This document shows, piece by piece, positions 5,727 to 8,932 of a stretch of 8,932 nt of DNA. A program made the translations under genes and the position numbers. The stretch spans positions 1 through 8,932 of the forward strand of contig JAIXYD010000090.1 of NCBI GenBank assembly GCA_027490415.1. Reading direction: 5' to 3'. Within the stretch, counting starts at the first letter, position 1, and each line of letters opens with the position of its first letter. The stretch is from Streptomycetaceae bacterium. GTDB lineage: Bacteria > Actinomycetota > Actinomycetes > Nanopelagicales > Nanopelagicaceae. The notes under the pieces are model-generated. The model ran no database searches. It saw nothing but the letters and a program-made list of their open reading frames with translations, and was not told the origin of the DNA.

Positions 5727-5938
5727 TTCCAGACGAGCGCATCCCCAAAATTCACGTAGGCAACAAGGTCGACTGATTCTGGATCTAGACACTTGCTGTA
5801 GGACTTGCCGCCGTGAGTCCTATGGATTTGATGGGCATACTCATCTTCGAAATTAAGAAAGCATCTGCCGCAGTATTTCTCCTCATTTAGGAGAAACTCT
5901 TTCGTTTTCGGGTTTTGTCGAAGACTACTTATCTTCAT
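5714..5938 (-). CDS. Small Cys/His zinc-binding protein, phage/element type
   Basis: A 74-residue protein with C23-x2-C26, then H36-x2-H39, and C50 in KCLDPESV. The pattern CxxCFxxF...H..H...CxDP matches the small zinc-binding proteins seen in actinobacterial phages and integrative elements (FDXHR-like family); this is recalled by motif only. The ATG at 5938 has a clear ribosome site, AGGAG, six bases upstream. It overlaps the winged-helix gene downstream, so the two form an operon. A palindrome lies 21 bases upstream of the ATG. A role in DNA binding or as an excision/regulatory factor is plausible; I cannot choose. Confidence 0.75.
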   Translation of the reverse strand: MKISSLRQNPKTKEFLLNEEKYCGRCFLNFEDEYAHQIHRTHGGKSYSKCLDPESVDLVAYVNFGDALVWKCRD

Positions 5939-5959
5939 TTCTTGCTCCTATCTGTAACT

Positions 5960-5980
5960 CTTACAAAATGGCTTTGTAAG
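5960..5980. promoter_or_regulatory. Palindrome upstream of the zinc-finger/wHTH operon
   Basis: CTTACAAA (5960-5967) and TTTGTAAG (5973-5980) form a perfect 8-bp inverted repeat with a 5-bp centre. It lies 21 bp before the operon's ATG, between the likely promoter and the ribosome site. This is a good operator candidate, perhaps for the winged-helix protein itself. Confidence 0.5.
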
Positions 5981-6079
5981 TAGTTTTGTGGAAGCAACCG
6001 TCTGCATTGTCTAAAGTTTTTTTGAATGAAAATATTCCCGATTTTTTGAAAATTCCTGAGAAATTTGAATCTTTTTTAT

Positions 6080-6116
6080 ACGGTATATAACGGTATATGG
6101 GGGAGTATCCCCCATA
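6080..6116 (-). terminator. Repeat-hairpin cluster after the integrase gene
   Basis: TATGGGGGA (6096-6104) and TCCCCCATA (6108-6116) form a perfect 9-bp stem with a GTA loop, seven bases past the integrase stop. Two direct copies of ACGGTATAT (6080-6088, 6090-6098) lie beyond it, followed on the minus strand by an A-rich run rather than a T-run. It could stop integrase transcripts or be a protein-binding cluster. The rest of 5981-6079 is AT-rich with no other clear feature and probably holds the promoter of the zinc-finger operon. Confidence 0.45.
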
Positions 6117-6123
6117 CAAAGTC

Positions 6124-7248
6124 TTAACTTTCAATGAGTTCTCCAAGTAATTGCGCTGCAACCTTTTGTGGCTGTACGGCACTGTGAACATATAACTTTG
6201 AGGTAATGGCACTTGAAGAGTGTCCTAAAGCCCTGCTGATGACCTCTATGCCCACTCCTTGGCTATACATAAGAGTTGCTGCAGTATGTCTGGCATCGTG
6301 AAGTCTTCTTTGCTTAATCCCACAGAGCCGAAGGCAGCGTTTCCAAGCGTTGTAATCAAGGATTGCTGGGTGAAAAGTCCCATCTATATGCGGGAGAACC
6401 AGGTCATTTTCCTGCCAGGAATCCCCACAAGCAATCTTCATACTTGCGAGGATCTCCCGATGTTGTTTGAGCGATTCAAGAGATCCCTCAGTCAGAGCTA
6501 TTGCACGCCGAGATCGATCAGTCTTAAGTCCTGTCAGCTGCAAGCGGCCATCAATCTTCTGTACTTGATTGCGCACCTCCAGAGTCGCTTTCTCAAAGTC
6601 GATATCTTGCCAGCGAAGACCTAGGGATTCCCCCTGACGCAAACCTGCAAGGAGGGCGATGTGGAGTCGAGCAGACATATATGTTCCTTTATAGGTTTCC
6701 AACAAGCGCTTAACCTCTTCGATAGCTAGGGGCTTTATCTCTCTCCCCCTATTAACGGGAATTCTCACCTTCTTCACCGGATTATTAGAAATGAAACCTT
6801 TATTCTCTGCCTCTCCTAATGCAACAGAGAGAAGTGCCCGTGCTTGTTGCTGTGATCTAGGACTTTGCCCTTGTTCTCTCATCTGTGTAAGAATCAAGGT
6901 GATATCGGTTGGCAAAACTTTCCGAATTTGAATCTGGCCAATTATCGGATCGATGTGATGGATAGCTAAGGCTCGATATCGCTTATAAGTCGAGTGAGCA
7001 ATTCTGTGCTGGTGCTCATTCTCAAGCCAGTCAATTAGAAACTTACCGAGAGTGATCTTCGAATATGGGAGAGAGCTACTACTGATATTTCCTTGAGGAA
7101 TTCTCTCGAGCTTCTCTTTTGCTCGCCTCCGTGATTCCTTGGCAGAGCCTGCCATCGCTGTAACCACGTGGCCATTGCAATGAATGACAGTCCGATAAGA
7201 ATTTCCAACCTTGTAGGTATGTCCTTGTCCGTTAGATCGACGAGACAT
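6124..7248 (-). CDS. int: Tyrosine recombinase (phage-type integrase)
   Basis: A 374-residue, full-length integrase that inserts and probably excises the element at the tRNA-Leu site. The N-terminal arm-binding part is about 1-60 (SRRSNGQGHTYK...), a SAM-like core-binding domain about 64-160 (FLIDWLENEH...YKRY), and the catalytic domain about 172-374. The catalytic residues are all present: R204 (AGLRQGE), K242 (GLKTDRS), H317-x-x-R320 (LHDARHTAA), H343 (LGHSS) and nucleophile Y353 (SKLYVHS). The frame stays open to TTG 7299, but ATG 7248 has a good ribosome site (AAGGAA, about six bases upstream), so it is chosen. The gene reads away from attR. A 12-bp hairpin in its leader overlaps the ribosome site. 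Confidence 0.95.
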   Translation of the reverse strand: MSRRSNGQGHTYKVGNSYRTVIHCNGHVVTAMAGSAKESRRRAKEKLERIPQGNISSSSLPYSKITLGKFLIDWLENEHQHRIAHSTYKRYRALAIHHIDPIIGQIQIRKVLPTDITLILTQMREQGQSPRSQQQARALLSVALGEAENKGFISNNPVKKVRIPVNRGREIKPLAIEEVKRLLETYKGTYMSARLHIALLAGLRQGESLGLRWQDIDFEKATLEVRNQVQKIDGRLQLTGLKTDRSRRAIALTEGSLESLKQHREILASMKIACGDSWQENDLVLPHIDGTFHPAILDYNAWKRCLRLCGIKQRRLHDARHTAATLMYSQGVGIEVISRALGHSSSAITSKLYVHSAVQPQKVAAQLLGELIES

Positions 7249-7258
7249 CGATAATTCC

Positions 7259-7291
7259 TTCCACTTGCCAAAGGCGTCTGCCTTTGTGGAA
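7259..7291 (-). promoter_or_regulatory. Leader hairpin next to the integrase ribosome site
   Basis: In the mRNA, TTCCAC/GTGGAA (7286-7291 with 7259-7264) and AAAGGC/GCCTTT (7280-7285 with 7270-7275) stack around a four-base loop, with one five-base bulge (7265-7269). The last paired bases GGAA run into the AAGGAA ribosome site, so folding could dampen integrase translation. Confidence 0.45.
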
Positions 7292-7320
7292 GACGGCAAA
7301 TAGATGAGAGCTCATTCAAG

Positions 7321-7342
7321 AACTCATACACAATTGATACAC
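7321..7342 (+). repeat. Right-end tandem repeat, candidate integrase arm-type sites
   Basis: AACTCATACAC (7321-7331) is directly followed by AATTGATACAC (7332-7342). Each differs from the left-end unit AATTCATACAC by one base, with the same 11-bp period and orientation. It lies between the integrase leader and attR. Confidence 0.68.
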
Positions 7343-7358
7343 CTCTACAAAGTTTCCT

Positions 7359-7398
7359 AGAATTGGGATTCGATTCACGCTCGAAATCCGGTAATTCT
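7359..7398. repeat. Imperfect inverted repeat between arm sites and attR
   Basis: AGAATT, GGATT and CGA on the left pair with TCG, AATCC and AATTCT on the right, giving 14 base pairs with small interruptions around a seven-base loop. It could be an accessory binding site for an excision factor. Confidence 0.4.
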
Positions 7399-7419
7399 GG
7401 AAACCCAGGGGTCTACAAG

Positions 7420-7473
7420 GAGGACTTAAAATCCTCCAAGTGTGGGTTCGACCCCCACCGAGGGCACCAGTTC
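7420..7473 (+). repeat. attR: right copy of the 54-bp direct repeat
   Basis: Exact copy of 66-119. It carries the displaced original tRNA 3' half without a 5' half, so it is not a functional tRNA. Chromosome resumes at 7474. Confidence 0.95.
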
Positions 7474-7546
7474 GTGCGATACGTTAATTTACCGGTGTAA
7501 CCAGTCATTTTATTGAAGATGAGTTGAGCCCTGTAAAACTGATGAA

Positions 7547-7750
7547 ATGAGAGTCTTTAGATTATTCAGTGGATTCATAATTGGCTGGGCTCTTGCGTCA
7601 ATCTGTGCATCAATCGTTCTTGCTGCGGCTGGCTTTAACGAAGTCTCCAGTACAACAGATTCAATTAAAGTTACCGCTGGTCTAATTGGTGAATTAGTCG
7701 GAATCTTTGTTGCTCATAGGGAGAGTAATCCAAAAATGTATGAAGATTAA
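7547..7750 (+). CDS. Small two-helix membrane protein (67 aa), hypothetical
   Basis: Two hydrophobic stretches, at about 7-28 (FSGFIIGWALASICASIVLA) and 42-57 (VTAGLIGELVGIFVAH), are joined by a polar loop and end in a charged tail (RESNPKMYED). The composition is that of a real membrane miniprotein, but no family is recognised. There is no Shine-Dalgarno sequence; TAAAAC (7534-7539) sits seven bases before the ATG and might be a -10 for a leaderless message. It is the first gene after attR and so belongs to the chromosome. The 73 bp before it hold no other clear feature. Confidence 0.6.
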   Translation: MRVFRLFSGFIIGWALASICASIVLAAAGFNEVSSTTDSIKVTAGLIGELVGIFVAHRESNPKMYED

Positions 7751-7774
7751 AGTTAGAGCCGCTGCCTATAGAAA

Positions 7775-7819
7775 TTGACTAGTCAACATCGATAGCTGCT
7801 CGCTTTGCGCGTGTATCTT
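7775..7819 (+). promoter_or_regulatory. Candidate leaderless promoter and palindrome for the 7826-8419 gene
   Basis: A -10-like TATCTT (7814-7819) ends six bases before ATG 7826. No good -35 is seen at the expected distance. A perfect 12-bp palindrome TTGACTAGTCAA (7775-7786) lies further upstream and may be an operator or activator site. Confidence 0.4.
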
Positions 7820-7825
7820 TGAGAT

Positions 7826-8419
7826 ATGAAGAGATCACGATTTATCATGCCATCACTACTTACGGCTTTTCTCGTAATCGTCAGCGGTGTTCAAGCGACA
7901 ACAGCACAGGCCACCCAAAGTCTCACTGTTGAGGGAGTCGAGTTTACGTGGCCAGATCAGGTTTATGCCCCACAGTCATTGGAAGAATCGACAAACTCAT
8001 ACCTCGAAGTGAAATATGTAAATAAATCAGGGTCTGATTTCTACTATGTTGGGTATTCAACGGATGAGCCATCCGGCGCTCCTTTCTTGGTGTTCGCCAT
8101 GAAGGTAGGTGTGAAGAATTCCACCACTGGAGTCCTTGCCGGCAAGATGAGTTTTATGTATTTCCTGAATTTCACAGGTCCAGCAAGCTATCCAATAACC
8201 CTCTGCACGAAGAAATCTTTAGAGAGTACTGAAGTATGCGCAAAGTCGGCAGTGACCTTCGTTACCACCAAGCCAGCCCCTCCGAAAGTAGTTACAACAT
8301 CACCAGCGAAGCCATCGGTTGTGGAAGCGAAGAAAACAATAACTTGCACCAAAGGAAAAGTGGTCAAAAAAGTAACCGCTGTCAATCCAAAGTGCCCGAC
8401 TGGTTACAAGAAGAAGTAG
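7826..8419 (+). CDS. Secreted protein with Cys/Lys-rich C-terminal tail
   Basis: A 197-residue exported protein. A signal peptide covers about 1-29 (basic start KRSRF, hydrophobic core, cut near TAQA). The middle (about 30-140) is rich in Tyr, Ser and Val, as in small beta-sandwich surface domains, with two cysteines (LCTKK, VCAKS) that may pair; I cannot name the fold. A Pro/Lys/Ala linker (about 147-168) leads to the 27-residue tail at 171-197 with C174 and C190 and the ending CPTGYKKK, almost identical to that of the cargo protein at 402-1313. The linker motif PPKVV is also shared with it. The ATG is supported by TATCTT six bases upstream. Function is unknown; cell-surface location is likely. 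Confidence 0.85.
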   Translation: MKRSRFIMPSLLTAFLVIVSGVQATTAQATQSLTVEGVEFTWPDQVYAPQSLEESTNSYLEVKYVNKSGSDFYYVGYSTDEPSGAPFLVFAMKVGVKNSTTGVLAGKMSFMYFLNFTGPASYPITLCTKKSLESTEVCAKSAVTFVTTKPAPPKVVTTSPAKPSVVEAKKTITCTKGKVVKKVTAVNPKCPTGYKKK

Positions 8420-8423
8420 TTTG

Positions 8424-8439
8424 ACTACCCCTTGGTAGT
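8424..8439 (+). terminator. Short hairpin after the 7826-8419 gene
   Basis: ACTACC (8424-8429) and GGTAGT (8434-8439) form a perfect 6-bp stem with a CCTT loop, four bases past the stop codon. No T-run follows, so it is a weak terminator or an mRNA 3' end structure. Confidence 0.35.
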
Positions 8440-8508
8440 GACTGCTACTAATGGGAGCAATTCGATAGAGTTTTTCGAATCCATGACTGGTTAAAGTTAC
8501 CTTGAGGG

Positions 8509-8537
8509 TTCGATACCCCCAGAAAAGTGTTTAGACT
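8509..8537 (+). promoter_or_regulatory. Candidate leaderless promoter for the 8544 gene
   Basis: TAGACT (8532-8537) ends exactly six bases before GTG 8544. The -35 position TTCGAT (8509-8514, 17-bp spacer) is a poor match. This spacing favours GTG 8544 over the in-frame GTG at 8538. Confidence 0.45.
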
Positions 8538-8543
8538 GTGGGT

Positions 8544-8932
8544 GTGAGAAGATTACGGGCATCACTGGTCGCTGCATTTGTTTTGGTTTCTCTTTTTCCA
8601 CTTTCGTCAAACGCAGCAGTGCCTGCGGGGACAAAGTGCGTAAAATTGGGGGCGCAGCAGACTTATAAAGGAAAAAAATATACTTGCATCAAATTAGGGC
8701 AAAAGCTTTATTGGAATAATGGAGTCAAAGTTCAGAAGGTTTCTCCAACACCAACACCAACACCAACACCAAGCCCAACACCAACTGCAACTTCAACTAC
8801 AAAGCCAAGCCCAACTGCAACGTCAACGCTCTCGGTGAGTCGAGCAAATGCAGTTAAGGCTGCAGCGAGCTATCTCAGATCAAGTGCTTTTTCTCGCAGC
8901 GGTTTGATCAAACAGCTTGCATATGAGGGGTA
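8544..8932 (+). CDS. Exported Ltp-domain protein, 3' end beyond the window
   Basis: 129 codons are visible from GTG 8544 and the frame is open at the window end. Residues 1-25 are a signal peptide (MRRLRA, hydrophobic core, SSNAA). Residues 30-60 form a small module with C32 and C48 and a KLYWNNG end, a pattern common in secreted proteins of this group. Residues 68-95 are a Pro/Thr/Ser linker built on CCAACA codon repeats. From about 99 the sequence RANAVKAAASYLRSSAFSRSGLIKQLAYEG matches the Ltp repeat (host cell surface-exposed lipoprotein family, PF07553), first known from a streptococcal phage superinfection-exclusion lipoprotein and widespread in actinobacterial surface proteins. More Ltp repeats probably follow. 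Here the signal lacks a lipobox, so it is secreted rather than lipid-anchored. Its job is unknown. Confidence 0.82.
   Translation, partial: MRRLRASLVAAFVLVSLFPLSSNAAVPAGTKCVKLGAQQTYKGKKYTCIKLGQKLYWNNGVKVQKVSPTPTPTPTPSPTPTATSTTKPSPTATSTLSVSRANAVKAAASYLRSSAFSRSGLIKQLAYEG
8745..8786 (+). repeat. CCAACA hexamer repeat encoding a Pro-Thr linker
   Basis: Seven in-frame hexamers (four exact CCAACA, then CCAAGC, CCAACA, CCAACT) encode the start of the linker of the Ltp-domain protein. Such simple repeats can vary in copy number by slippage. Confidence 0.75.

Larger units (their letters stand above)
66..7419. mobile_element. Integrative element of about 7.35 kb in a tRNA-Leu gene
   Basis: A 54-bp perfect direct repeat of the tRNA 3' end bounds this segment, and a full-length tyrosine recombinase is encoded just inside the right end. 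This is the standard arrangement of a tRNA-targeted integrative element or genomic island. Inside are the integrase, a zinc-binding protein plus winged-helix operon, a zinc-ribbon/GIY-YIG nuclease-like gene and six cargo genes, mostly exported or membrane proteins. No relaxase, FtsK-like translocase, capsid, terminase or clear replication gene is visible, so it looks like a small mobilisable island or satellite. Both repeats are intact, the integrase has all its catalytic residues, and the ends carry similar tandem repeats, so it may still excise. Confidence 0.9.

Noticed and set aside
6080..6098. Iterons of a plasmid-type origin
   Set aside because: There are only two copies and no recognisable replication initiator gene; kept only as a repeat-hairpin cluster.
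7249..7299. Integrase start at TTG 7299
   Set aside because: It has no ribosome site and lies in the leader hairpin; ATG 7248 has a good ribosome site.
7420..7473. Functional tRNA at the right end
   Set aside because: The 5' half is missing; the sequence upstream (7380-7419) cannot form the acceptor or D arm.
8506..8518. T-arm-like GGG-TTCGATA-CCC suggesting another tRNA or att remnant
   Set aside because: No anticodon arm, D arm or pairing acceptor strands surround it, and it does not match the att repeat.
8745..8786. CRISPR-like or regulatory short repeat
   Set aside because: The hexamers are in frame and encode a Pro/Thr linker; there are no spacers.

Overview
The window looks like a moderate-GC actinobacterium. 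The best guess is the freshwater acI group (Ca. Nanopelagicales, such as Planktophila/Nanopelagicus). The clues are tiny spacers, leaderless promoters, and secreted proteins ending in a Cys-x15-Cys, Lys-rich tail that I associate with that group. This assignment is an inference from style, not from a marker gene.

Layout. A tRNA with anticodon UAA (40-115) is the insertion target. A 54-bp perfect direct repeat, covering the tRNA 3' half plus four bases, lies at 66-119 and again at 7420-7473. It frames an integrative element of about 7.35 kb (66-7419). The recombination module is at the right end: a tyrosine integrase (6124-7248, minus), its structured leader, an 11-bp tandem repeat (7321-7342) and attR. 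A matching tandem repeat lies at the left end (189-210). Left of the integrase is a small regulatory operon on the minus strand: a Cys/His zinc-binding protein (5714-5938) and an overlapping winged-helix protein (5118-5726), with a palindrome just upstream of the operon.

Cargo fills 402-4889. It has a secreted protein with the Cys/Lys tail; an unknown cytosolic acidic protein with a TTG start and a strong ribosome site; a translationally coupled pair (secreted four-Cys protein, then lipoprotein); two divergent small membrane proteins 19 bp apart; and a protein with five tandem zinc ribbons plus a C-terminal GIY-YIG-like nuclease domain. The nuclease is the strongest candidate for a defence or homing function. 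No conjugation, capsid or recognisable replication initiator gene is visible, so movement beyond integration and excision probably depends on help from elsewhere.

Right of attR (7474-8932) is presumed chromosome: a two-helix membrane miniprotein, a secreted protein with almost the same tail as the cargo protein at 402-1313, and the start of an exported protein with a Pro/Thr linker and an Ltp-type repeat, cut by the window end.

The most unusual signals are in the noncoding left end. A perfect 23-bp inverted copy of the target tRNA's D arm and 5' anticodon strand (291-313) is joined to a 9-bp inverted copy of the attR flank and preceded by two perfect hairpins. Four genes also share the same TAnnnT-6 bp-start codon spacing, which points to leaderless transcription and helps decide start codons.
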